Assembly (NCBI GenBank): GCA_009665115.1
Contig: WJXE01000031.1
Location: 1 to 12,905 of the forward strand
Direction of reading: 5' to 3'
From: Nitrosopumilales archaeon
GTDB lineage: Archaea; Thermoproteota; Nitrososphaeria; Nitrososphaerales; Nitrososphaeraceae
Length of the DNA: 12,905 nt
Position 1 is the first letter of the stretch, and the number at the start of each line of letters is the position of its first letter. The notes under the pieces were generated by a model. It ran no database searches, was not told the origin of the DNA, and saw nothing but the letters and a program-made list of their open reading frames with translations. The translations under genes and the position numbers were made by a program. Of this stretch, positions 1 through 5,582 are shown piece by piece.

Positions 1-82
1 TTCGGAAGGGAAGATCATATGATAAAATTACCCGTGTAATTTTTTAGTGAAATAAACCCCTTAGTAACACGCTGTCGTTGAG

Positions 83-109
83 CTCGTTGTTTCAACGAGT
101 AAATTTTTT
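83..109 (+). terminator. Hairpin followed by T tract
   Basis: A perfect 7-bp inverted repeat (CTCGTTG at 83-89, CAACGAG at 93-99) encloses a TTT loop and is followed by TAAA and six T at 104-109. On the plus strand this resembles an intrinsic terminator. It could end transcription of a gene entering from the left edge, where an open frame closes with TAA at 37-39. An alternative pairing (CGTTGA at 76-81 with TCAACG at 92-97) overlaps it. On the minus strand, downstream of the membrane protein gene, no T tract follows the hairpin. Confidence 0.4.
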
Positions 110-131
110 AATCGATAAACGTGATTTCTAC

Positions 132-464
132 TCAAGCTTTGATACCAACTAGTCTAAATCCAAGTATCAAAGCTATCCCAATAATAGTGAAACCTGCTGC
201 TAATAATCCTCCCTGCGTTTTTGGATTTACAGCTTTTCCTGATCTATAGAGCAGGAATGCGCCAGCCATTCCAATGAACAAGATCATTGTCGTCACAATC
301 GTTTCTCCGATCGTTTGAACGGACCTGGAAGGGACAATGAATGTACTTGTACTTACCCCTGGTCCTTCTATAATCGAGTTAAATACACCTGATCCTAGCA
401 GGAAGAATATTATTAAGTAAACGACAGCAACGATAAGGGCCAGTTGGCCAGTGTTTGGCAGCAT
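132..464 (-). CDS. Small three-pass membrane protein of unknown function
   Basis: This 110-residue protein has three hydrophobic segments at about residues 8-28, 52-73 and 85-107, so it should be an integral membrane protein. The loop between segments 1 and 2 carries a polar stretch with a Val-Pro-Ser-Arg-Ser-Val motif near residues 43-49. The loop between segments 2 and 3 is short and basic (Arg-Ser-Gly-Lys, residues 74-77). There are no Cys or His residues and no obvious catalytic motif. A TATA-like element lies about 26 bases before the ATG, implying a leaderless or nearly leaderless message. It appears monocistronic. I do not recognise a named family. The composition and regular segment spacing make it a convincing gene, but its function is unknown. 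Confidence 0.8.
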   Translation of the reverse strand: MLPNTGQLALIVAVVYLIIFFLLGSGVFNSIIEGPGVSTSTFIVPSRSVQTIGETIVTTMILFIGMAGAFLLYRSGKAVNPKTQGGLLAAGFTIIGIALILGFRLVGIKA

Positions 465-485
465 AAGCTACCGTCAAAATATTTT

Positions 486-495
486 CTATAAATAG
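486..495 (-). promoter_or_regulatory. TATA box of the three-pass membrane protein gene
   Basis: On the minus strand the element reads CTATTTATAG, centred about 26 bases upstream of the ATG at 464, with a purine-rich AAAC just upstream that could be a BRE. Archaeal transcription starts about 26 bases after the TATA centre, so the start falls on or next to the ATG. The same element read on the plus strand (TATAAATA) could serve the small RNA candidate at about 516-600. Confidence 0.5.
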
Positions 496-515
496 GTTTG
501 CTAGGTGATCGCAAA

Positions 516-600
516 TATTTCAAGGCGTAGGATGTAGCTTCCGAGAGGCCCATCCGTCACCGAAATGACACCCGTCTACGATAAATAAGATACTTTTTTC
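516..600 (+). ncRNA. Candidate small structured RNA
   Basis: The segment can fold as a three-way junction. CGTAG at 526-530 faces CTACG at 576-580 and closes the structure. GGATG at 530-534 pairs with CATCC at 551-555, with a CC-GAGA-GG mini-hairpin inside. GTCA at 556-559 pairs with TGAC at 566-569. A TATA-like element at 486-495 lies about 26 bases before 516, and a T6 run at 594-599 could terminate a transcript of about 85 bases. It matches no RNA family that I recognise; I looked for tRNA, TPP riboswitch, hammerhead and box C/D signatures. The stems are short, so chance folding is possible. Confidence 0.25.
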
Positions 601-802
601 AACCTTTTCTTATCTCCATTCCCAATTTTTGCAGTAGTGTTACCCAACTAGTCTGGTTCGTATCCAAAAACTCCGCCTAGATTTTCCCTTCTGAAGCTGT
701 GCTGCAGAGCAAAGGGCGTAAGTTAGTCATTTTCCTTGCTCATCCGCATCTTATGTTTCACCAGAGCGCTGAGCATTCATAAAGAAATTAGTTTATCTCA
801 AG

Positions 803-1165
803 TCAACCCTTATCTTTAGCATTAAGCTTGATAGCTTCCTTTATCCAAGAAATTATTTGTTTTTTATTGATATCTTTTTCCGAATGTATTTTAATGTGGC
901 GCATGCCTTTTCCTGTTCCTTCTAGTAGGCGTTTTGGGTCTGGTAACAACGTACCCTTAAAAAAAGCCAGGTTAATGTAGGATATCGTTTCAAAACTGTA
1001 GACGGAAGCGATGTTGTTTTCATTGTATACAAATGTAAGGTTACCCCATTTTATTCTCTCAACGATCTTAGGATGTACTTCTATTATGATATCTCTGAGA
1101 CGCAGAGCGCGCGCTCTCTTTTGGCCTGGAAGCGCCGCAAAGAAACTCTCAATGACCGATTCCAT
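803..1165 (-). CDS. DUF1801 (YdhG-like) domain protein
   Basis: This 120-residue protein has the DUF1801/YdhG-type pattern: an N-terminal helix ending in Leu-Arg-Asp-Ile-Ile (residues 23-27), a His-Pro-Lys-Ile-Val-Glu-Arg-Ile-Lys-Trp-Gly segment (31-41) matching the family's helix-plus-Trp motif, a Tyr-Ile-Asn-Leu-Ala-Phe-Phe-Lys-Gly strand (63-71), and a C-terminal Met-Arg-His-Ile-Lys followed by a long helix. The family is small and soluble. Some bacterial members have been linked to iron handling, but no biochemical role is certain. The length is normal for a single-domain member. The ATG at 1165 has no clear Shine-Dalgarno site, and a TATA element lies about 35 bases upstream inside an inverted repeat. 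The gene stands alone. Confidence 0.82.
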   Translation of the reverse strand: MESVIESFFAALPGQKRARALRLRDIIIEVHPKIVERIKWGNLTFVYNENNIASVYSFETISYINLAFFKGTLLPDPKRLLEGTGKGMRHIKIHSEKDINKKQIISWIKEAIKLNAKDKG

Positions 1166-1188
1166 GACTGGCAGTCCGATTAATAAGG

Positions 1189-1208
1189 CTAAATCCTATA
1201 TAATTTAG
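1189..1208 (-). promoter_or_regulatory. TATA box framed by an inverted repeat, upstream of the DUF1801 gene
   Basis: CTAAAT at 1189-1194 and ATTTAG at 1203-1208 form a 6-bp inverted repeat around the TATATA core at 1197-1202. The core lies about 35 bases before the DUF1801 ATG at 1165. An inverted repeat directly over a TATA box is a typical position for an archaeal repressor that blocks TBP. Regulation here is inference from position only. Confidence 0.4.
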
Positions 1209-1407
1209 ATCAAATCATTTACTACAACTACTCTATCTACATTAGAGAGAAACACGTTTTGAGAGACACAAACCTTGAGAAACATTAGGCGGAGAAAATT
1301 CAAGATTTAGAACATGACGAACTGTAGCTGAGCGCGAATCAAATCTCATAGTGAATCATTTTGAAGGCTTTTGATACCTTATCCCTATAATCGAGGGTTA
1401 TTTAGCT

Positions 1408-1533
1408 ATGCAATACAAACACAGATCTTCTTTGGCGTCTATCGATAAGATTGAATACTGGCTACCTTGGCTTAATATAATTATAATAGTAACTATAGGT
1501 TTTATAGTCTGTTTTGCACAACAGAGTGTATGA
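1408..1533 (+). CDS. 41-residue single-span membrane peptide coupled to the metalloprotease-like gene
   Basis: An ATG at 1408 opens a 41-codon frame ending in TGA at 1531-1533. The next gene's ATG at 1530 overlaps that stop (ATGA), which usually indicates translational coupling. A Shine-Dalgarno-like GAGGG at 1393-1397 lies about 10 bases before the ATG. The peptide has a polar, basic N-terminus (Lys4, His5, Arg6), a short amphipathic stretch with aromatic Tyr17, Trp18 and Trp21, and a very hydrophobic segment at about residues 19-36 rich in Ile and Val. It ends in a short polar tail (Ala-Gln-Gln-Ser-Val). The basic N-terminus suggests an N-in, C-out orientation. It belongs to no family that I recognise. 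It could be a membrane anchor, regulator or substrate of the downstream protein. Confidence 0.6.
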   Translation: MQYKHRSSLASIDKIEYWLPWLNIIIIVTIGFIVCFAQQSV

Positions 1534-2033
1534 GGTTGATCGATAAGCAACTAAATGTTCCAGAAAAGATATTAAAAATGAAGAATTTTAATGATGCTTT
1601 TGAATTAGTGAAGTTAGCAGTTAACAGTAAATTCAATATGCACAGAGCAGGATTGAGCCTCATTCTCCAAGGCTTGCCTAGTAGAATCGGAGCATATCAT
1701 ATCCTAGGTTCTAACGTAATTGTCGTAAATAGAACCATTCTAAACATAATCCAACAGCACAAGTCTATCGAGGAATATAATTCCTATCTCTTTATGGTAT
1801 TGGTACATGAGTATCTTCATAGCTTTGGGATCATAGACGAATTAGGAGTTAGGCAAATGACATACGATCTATGTTGTTCACTTCTTGGCATAGAGCATCC
1901 TGCCTCGATAATGGCGAAGGGAGATCCTTCAACTTTGTTCCCGGAGCTTAATTTGCTCAGGGGGGAAAGGTTTGATGAGCATTTTGAAGTGATAAAGAAT
2001 TTTGATAAAACAACTCAGTCTTATATACAGTAA
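1530..2033 (+). CDS. Putative metzincin-like zinc metalloprotease (HExxHxxGxxD)
   Basis: This 167-residue protein carries His-Glu-Tyr-Leu-His-Ser-Phe-Gly-Ile-Ile-Asp at residues 93-103. That is HExxHxxGxxD, the zinc motif of metzincins with Asp as third ligand. Twenty-five residues after Asp103 comes Ser-Ile-Met (126-128), matching the Met-turn under the metzincin active site. A strand-like segment, Ser-Asn-Val-Ile-Val-Val-Asn-Arg (61-68), precedes the zinc helix, as an edge strand does in many HExxH proteases. There is no signal peptide or membrane segment and no Cys-rich archaemetzincin signature (only adjacent Cys115-Cys116). The ATG overlaps the stop of the 41-residue membrane peptide gene. 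A zinc protease working at the membrane with that peptide is inference. A Zn-binding but non-proteolytic role is also possible. Confidence 0.75.
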   Translation: MRLIDKQLNVPEKILKMKNFNDAFELVKLAVNSKFNMHRAGLSLILQGLPSRIGAYHILGSNVIVVNRTILNIIQQHKSIEEYNSYLFMVLVHEYLHSFGIIDELGVRQMTYDLCCSLLGIEHPASIMAKGDPSTLFPELNLLRGERFDEHFEVIKNFDKTTQSYIQ

Positions 2034-2136
2034 TAAGGTTGCTGAATCATTATTATCGGATACTGAAGAACAGACGAAACACCGGCCTAGTGAAACCAAA
2101 AAACGAACTGAATGACCATGAATACTTTATGATTAC

Positions 2137-2161
2137 AAAAAAGGAAAATAGGTTTTCCTTT
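2137..2161 (-). terminator. Hairpin terminator between convergent genes
   Basis: AAAGGAAAA at 2140-2148 and TTTTCCTTT at 2153-2161 form a perfect 9-bp inverted repeat with a four-base loop. On the minus strand the 3' arm runs directly into three more T (2139-2137), giving a T6 run about 43-65 bases after the thermosome stop codon. On the plus strand the hairpin lies about 105 bases beyond the metalloprotease-like gene and is followed by further T-rich sequence. It may therefore act in both directions. Confidence 0.5.
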
Positions 2162-2203
2162 GATAAATTACCTTTTTGAATGACCTTCTTATTCGTTCGT
2201 TTG

Positions 2204-3862
2204 TTACATTTCACCCATGCCGCCCATTCCTCCAGGTGGCATGCCGCCCCCTCCTGGTGGTCCACCAGACTTCCCAGAGGCTATTACATCGTCTATCCTG
2301 AGGATCATTGATGCAACTTCTGTTGCGGATTTGATGATTTGCTCTTTAACGACAAGTGGCTCGAATATTTCCAATTTGGAAATATCAGCAATTTTGCCAT
2401 TCCTTACGTCAATTCCAGTCCATTTCGAACCCTTACTCTGCTTTGACCTTAAATCTGTGATGGTATCAATTGGATCCATGCCTGCGTTTTCTGCTAGAGT
2501 CAATGGAATCACTTCTAAAGATTCAGCAAACTTTTCTGCCGCTAACTGTTCCCGACCGGATAGTGTGCTTACCCAATCTCTTAGTTTTGCTGCTGCATAC
2601 GCTTCTGGAGCACCCCCGCCTGCAACTATGACCGGTCTCTCGAGCACGTCTTTTGTAACCATCAAAGCGTCATGGACTGATCGCTCTGCTTCGTCAACAA
2701 CTCTTTGAGATCCGCCTCGAATCAATATAGTTACTGCCTTGGGGTGTTTGCAGCCTTCTACGAACACCCATTTGTCCGTTTCAATCTTTCGCTCTTCCAC
2801 GAGATCGGCAGAACCTAGGTCTTTAGCTGTAAGGTCATCAAGGTTGCTCACTACTCGTGCGCCAGTTGCTCTTGCCAATTTCGCCATATCACTTTCTTTG
2901 ACCCTACGAACCGTCAAAACTTCAGCCTTCGCAAGGTAGTGCTGAGCAATATCATCTATACCCTTTTGGCATACAACAACATTCGCACCGGTCGCCGTTA
3001 TCTTGTCAACCATATTCTTTAGCATTTTATTCTCTTCTTCTAGGAACAAATTCATCTGGTCAGGAGAGCTGATGTTTATCTTGGCATCGAACTCTGTTTT
3101 TTCAATCTCAAGAGCAGAGTTAAGAAGAGCAATTTTTGCTTTTTCAACCTTCTTTGGCATCCCTCCGTGGACGACTTCTTTGTCAAGAACAATTCCCTTG
3201 ATCAATTTAGTGTCATGCAGAGAACCGCCAGCCTTTTTCTCCACTTTAATATCATCAATATCTAACTTGGATACGGAATCACTTTTTTCAGAAACCTGAA
3301 GGCAGGCACTTACTACCAACTCTGCTATCTGGTCTGATTCCCTCGAGACTAGTTTTGTCTGCATAGAAGTCTTTGCGACTTTAATCAAATCTTCTTTGTC
3401 ATTTTCTCTAATCTTCTGTCCCATGCTGTTGAGAATTTCAATTGCTTTTATAGCACTCTTTCTGTAGCCGTCAACAATGATCGTAGGATGAACATCCTTC
3501 CCGATAAGCTCCTCTGCCTTCTCTATCAGGGCACCTGCTAGTATTACCACAGAGGATGTGCCGTCACCTACTTCGTTATCAGTTGCCTTGCTGATCTCGA
3601 CCATCATCTTGGCCGCAGGATGTTGAACATCGATTTCTTTCAAAATCGTTGCGCCATCATTTGTGATTGTTACGTCACCTAGAGTGTCAACCAGCATCTT
3701 GTCCATGCCTCTAGGACCAAGACTCGTCCTTATTACTTCAGCAATCAATTTTGCGGCAGTAATGTTATTTTTCTGAGCATCTCTGCCTTTTGTCTGAGTT
3801 GCGCCTTCCTTCAATATTAATACTGGCATTCCGCCAGCTGATCCTTGTTGAATTGTAGCCAT
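2204..3862 (-). CDS. thsA: Thermosome subunit (group II chaperonin)
   Basis: This is a complete archaeal CCT/thermosome subunit that forms ATP-driven double rings folding cytosolic proteins. Motifs, numbered from the upstream ATG at 3868, are Thr-Ser-Leu-Gly-Pro-Arg-Gly-Met-Asp-Lys-Met (48-58), Asn-Asp-Gly-Ala-Thr-Ile-Leu (70-76), the catalytic Gly-Asp-Gly-Thr-Ser (101-105), Gly-Gly-Gly-Ala-Pro-Glu (417-422) and Asn-Ala-Gly-Met-Asp-Pro-Ile-Asp (461-468). The last 23 residues are Gly/Pro/Met-rich and end Gly-Glu-Met, as in the chaperonin tail. The ATG at 3862 (552 residues) is preferred because GAGG at 3872-3875 lies nine bases before it but only three before the ATG at 3868. The gene has its own promoter and a hairpin terminator, so it is probably monocistronic. 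Subunit type (alpha or beta) cannot be settled here. Confidence 0.97.
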   Translation of the reverse strand: MATIQQGSAGGMPVLILKEGATQTKGRDAQKNNITAAKLIAEVIRTSLGPRGMDKMLVDTLGDVTITNDGATILKEIDVQHPAAKMMVEISKATDNEVGDGTSSVVILAGALIEKAEELIGKDVHPTIIVDGYRKSAIKAIEILNSMGQKIRENDKEDLIKVAKTSMQTKLVSRESDQIAELVVSACLQVSEKSDSVSKLDIDDIKVEKKAGGSLHDTKLIKGIVLDKEVVHGGMPKKVEKAKIALLNSALEIEKTEFDAKINISSPDQMNLFLEEENKMLKNMVDKITATGANVVVCQKGIDDIAQHYLAKAEVLTVRRVKESDMAKLARATGARVVSNLDDLTAKDLGSADLVEERKIETDKWVFVEGCKHPKAVTILIRGGSQRVVDEAERSVHDALMVTKDVLERPVIVAGGGAPEAYAAAKLRDWVSTLSGREQLAAEKFAESLEVIPLTLAENAGMDPIDTITDLRSKQSKGSKWTGIDVRNGKIADISKLEIFEPLVVKEQIIKSATEVASMILRIDDVIASGKSGGPPGGGGMPPGGMGGMGEM

Positions 3863-3908
3863 ATCCATATTCCTCTAAAATTTATAAATTATATGGCAGA
3901 GTTTGGGA

Positions 3909-3917
3909 TATTTTAAA
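3909..3917 (-). promoter_or_regulatory. TATA box for the thermosome gene
   Basis: The minus strand reads TTTAAAATA, centred about 51 bases before the ATG at 3862. A start 26 bases downstream would give a leader of about 25 bases that contains the GAGG ribosome binding site at 3872-3875. A second AT-rich box (TTTATAAA near 3882-3889) is too close to the gene to leave that site in the message, so the distal box is preferred. Confidence 0.45.
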
Positions 3918-4059
3918 CTTACTGCAAATTTATCGCTGCAGCTCCTATCGGTACTCAAATGAGGGGCCACAACAGATAATTAAGTTAGAAAAGTATTCAA
4001 AATGTTAGGACCTACATATCTTTTGAGGCATATAATCAAAAAGGAAGTGGCAGGAATAA

Positions 4060-4542
4060 TTACTTGAAATGTTCGTCGTATTTTCCTGCTGAAACTTCAG
4101 AGTAGATATCTTTTGCAGGTTTACCTTCAATTGTCATTCCGATGCTTTGACAAGATCCGATTACTTCCTTTACCGCACCCTGTATGTCATTAGCGTAGGA
4201 GCTATCAATTTTCATTTTGGCGATTTTAATGGCAGTCTCCATAGTTATATCTCCGGCATAGTTAGTGCCTGCCGTCCCGGAGCCTTTAGTTACACCGGAT
4301 TCTTTGATTATCAGCGCAGCTGTGGGTGGAACTCCTACTTCAACAGTGAATTGCTTTGTTGTAGTATCGACTTCTACTTTTACAGGAACTTTCATTCCAG
4401 GGAAATCCTTGGTTTTTTCATTGATGGTATTTACTACTTGTAATATGTTTACTCCTATAGGACCGAGCGCCGGTCCCAGCGGAGGCCCAGCACTTGCCTC
4501 TCCACCATTAACCAAAGCAGAAACGGTTTTTTTATCGCCCAT
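4060..4542 (-). CDS. rpl11: 50S ribosomal protein L11
   Basis: L11 (uL11) binds the GTPase-associated centre of 23S rRNA and takes part in factor-dependent GTP hydrolysis. The 160-residue protein has the diagnostic N-terminal Pro/Gly-rich segment Ala-Gly-Pro-Pro-Leu-Gly-Pro-Ala-Leu-Gly-Pro (17-27) followed by Ile-Gly-Val-Asn (28-31). It also has a Val-Gly-Val-Pro-Pro-Thr-Ala linker (68-74) and a C-terminal RNA-binding domain with Lys-Gly-Ser-Gly. Length and start fit archaeal L11. The usual archaeal partners L1 and L10 do not follow it: the next gene downstream is the thermosome after a 190-base gap. Upstream is Spt5, separated by 276 bases holding two TATA-like elements, so L11 is probably transcribed separately from Spt5. 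Confidence 0.97.
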   Translation of the reverse strand: MGDKKTVSALVNGGEASAGPPLGPALGPIGVNILQVVNTINEKTKDFPGMKVPVKVEVDTTTKQFTVEVGVPPTAALIIKESGVTKGSGTAGTNYAGDITMETAIKIAKMKIDSSYANDIQGAVKEVIGSCQSIGMTIEGKPAKDIYSEVSAGKYDEHFK

Positions 4543-4564
4543 GCTTCAAAACACAGTTGAGCTG

Positions 4565-4606
4565 AAATATAAACGTCTTTTACAGTCACGATAGCATATA
4601 TATAAA
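4565..4606 (-). promoter_or_regulatory. Tandem TATA-like elements upstream of L11
   Basis: On the minus strand TTTATATATA lies at 4597-4606 and TTTATATTT at 4565-4573. The proximal box is centred about 27 bases before the L11 ATG at 4542 and would give a leaderless message. The distal box would give a leader of about 34 bases. Either or both may be used; no strong Shine-Dalgarno site is seen before the ATG. Confidence 0.5.
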
Positions 4607-4690
4607 CGGTGAGCTTTCTGGGAGCGCCTAATTTTTCATGACGCGTATAATAGAGTTTTGGAAAAGGCTGAACCCAAGCACTAGACACAT

Positions 4691-4714
4691 TCGCCATATT
4701 CACCTTCGTGGCGA
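4691..4714. other. Inverted repeat between Spt5 and L11 genes
   Basis: TCGCCA at 4691-4696 and TGGCGA at 4709-4714 form a perfect 6-bp stem with a 12-base loop in the 276-base gap between the Spt5 stop and the L11 start. It lies upstream of the L11 TATA boxes, so it would be in the Spt5 3' untranslated region or in a readthrough transcript. No T tract follows directly on the minus strand, so it is not a classic terminator. Confidence 0.3.
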
Positions 4715-4801
4715 TCACAACCATCTTTATGCATATCCAATATTCATCTCGTTGGTAGTACAGTATTCTCTTCACGCTAAAAAGTCAGACCACGAGAACA
4801 C

Positions 4802-4807
4802 AAAAAA
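4802..4807 (-). terminator. T6 terminator-like run after the Spt5 gene
   Basis: The minus strand carries six T in a row at 4807-4802, about 12 bases after the Spt5 stop codon. Archaeal RNA polymerase often stops at oligo-T runs without a hairpin. Together with the TATA boxes before L11, this suggests that Spt5 transcription usually ends here. Confidence 0.35.
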
Positions 4808-4818
4808 CACGTACAAAA

Positions 4819-5388
4819 TTAGTGCGACACCTTTTTCAGATAATTTGCATCTACCGTTACAGGGATCTGGTATGGAGAATCAAGTAACACGACGGTCGCT
4901 TCTTGCTTTTCGTAATCGACTCTAGTTATTTTCGCTTGCATAGCCTTGAACGGCCCACCGATAATTTCTACGGTATCATCGACATTCAGATCTGATACGA
5001 CGGGTTTTTTCACGAGATAGCCTTCGATGTCCTTGAAGGGTAATTCTCCACGGATTTGGCCTCGCACATGACGGACCCCTGCCAATGCCTCATAGGCGAT
5101 GTTTGAATCAGGAGCCTCTACGATAATATATCCTTTAAAATTCTCCAGTATAAGAATTGAATGAATTCCAATCTTTTTCGCGTTAATTCTATTTTGTATA
5201 ATGTTTGCCACAATGTTTTCCTGGCCGCCTGTTATTCTGATAGCGAAAAATTTTGAGTCTAAACCTGGTCTTGTTGCCGGTTCCTGAGTAGGTGTATCTG
5301 ATGTATCAGAAGGCTTCTTAGGGGATTCATTATCATCAAAAATATCATCAATTTCTTCAATATCTCCTTCATTCTCTTTAACGCTCAT
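4819..5388 (-). CDS. spt5: Transcription elongation factor Spt5 (NusG family) with acidic N-terminal extension
   Basis: Spt5 binds the clamp of RNA polymerase and increases processivity. The 189-residue protein has an NGN domain at about 45-128 (start Lys-Phe-Phe-Ala-Ile-Arg, core Gly-Tyr-Ile-Ile-Val-Glu) and a KOW domain at about 135-187 (Val-Glu-Ile-Ile-Gly-Gly-Pro-Phe-Lys). The first 44 residues are an extra low-complexity, strongly acidic then Ser/Thr/Pro-rich tail, with about a dozen Asp/Glu in residues 5-21. Archaeal Spt5 is usually near 150 residues; eukaryotic Spt5 has an acidic N-terminus. The extension is in frame with the first ATG, 11 bases after a predicted transcription start. 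The ATG overlaps the TAA of the upstream doubtful ORF (TAATG). L11 follows after 276 bases. Confidence 0.95.
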   Translation of the reverse strand: MSVKENEGDIEEIDDIFDDNESPKKPSDTSDTPTQEPATRPGLDSKFFAIRITGGQENIVANIIQNRINAKKIGIHSILILENFKGYIIVEAPDSNIAYEALAGVRHVRGQIRGELPFKDIEGYLVKKPVVSDLNVDDTVEIIGGPFKAMQAKITRVDYEKQEATVVLLDSPYQIPVTVDANYLKKVSH

Positions 5389-5582
5389 TATTTTTCAATT
5401 AATATAGAACGGGTGTCGGATTTTATAAATTTACTTCGCTGGACAAGATCGAATATTATAATCGGTACTTGTATCCATAAGCTGATAATTGACTTCCACA
5501 GAAGCAGACTTTGACGTGCTGACACTAGGAGTACAGTGGATGATGAGGTTAGAGTCGCACTCAATCGAGCGGTACTAGCCAA
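5388..5582 (-). CDS. Doubtful small membrane ORF, possibly Sec61 gamma (SecE)
   Basis: A 64-codon frame starts with TTG at 5582, overlaps the end of the UPF0201 gene by 22 bases and ends TAA overlapping the Spt5 ATG (TAATG). For it: archaeal secE (Sec61 gamma) is typically just upstream of spt5, about 60 residues is the right size, and residues 27-45 are hydrophobic (one membrane span), after Ala-Arg-Gln-Ser. Against it: there is no ATG, the usual basic/acidic motif of the SecE amphipathic helix is missing, the composition is Ser/Thr-rich, the C-terminus is unusually polar for SecE, and a strong Spt5 TATA box lies within it. The 172-base gap may simply be intergenic, with secE elsewhere. Confidence 0.3.
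   Translation of the reverse strand: MASTARLSATLTSSSTVLLVSARQSLLLWKSIISLWIQVPIIIFDLVQRSKFIKSDTRSILIEK
5421..5432 (-). promoter_or_regulatory. TATA box for the Spt5 gene
   Basis: The minus strand reads AAATTTATAAAA, a near-ideal archaeal TATA sequence, centred about 38 bases before the Spt5 ATG at 5388. A start 26 bases downstream gives a leader of about 11 bases without a Shine-Dalgarno site. The box lies inside the doubtful 64-codon ORF at 5388-5582, which counts against that ORF being purely coding. Confidence 0.55.

Larger units (their letters stand above)
465..802. other. 338-base gap between divergent-promoter membrane gene and DUF1801 gene
   Basis: No convincing protein gene lies here; the ORFs are short, and one 46-codon minus-strand frame from 553 runs into the membrane gene in another frame. 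The left third holds the TATA element and a foldable segment at 526-580 followed by a T6 run at 594-599 (see the ncRNA candidate). The stretch from 600 to 802 shows nothing I can assign. A fragment near 651-661 resembles a tRNA T-arm, but the rest of a cloverleaf is absent. Confidence 0.5.

Noticed and set aside
1..39. Open frame entering from the left edge and ending TAA at 37-39
   Set aside because: Only 12 codons are visible and another frame also stays open to 47. It could be the end of a gene, but nothing identifies it.
553..650. tRNA-like T-arm near 651-661 and nearby stems
   Set aside because: Only a GGTTCGTATCC-like segment is present; no acceptor, D-arm or anticodon arm can be drawn.
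1011..1208. Plus-strand 65-codon frame opposite DUF1801
   Set aside because: It lies antisense to a recognised gene and has no family features; it is a mirror frame.
2053..2265. Minus-strand 70-codon frame at the thermosome 3' end
   Set aside because: It overlaps the Gly/Met tail in another frame and runs through the terminator hairpin.
2204..3868. Upstream ATG of the thermosome gene at 3868
   Set aside because: The GAGG site lies only three bases before it but nine before the ATG at 3862, so the shorter form was preferred; the longer one is not excluded.
4455..4775. Minus-strand 106-codon frame covering the Spt5-L11 gap
   Set aside because: It overlaps L11 in another frame, contains the L11 TATA boxes and has no recognisable domain.
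4638..4925. Plus-strand 95-codon frame
   Set aside because: It is antisense to the Spt5 3' end, with low-complexity composition and no supporting promoter.
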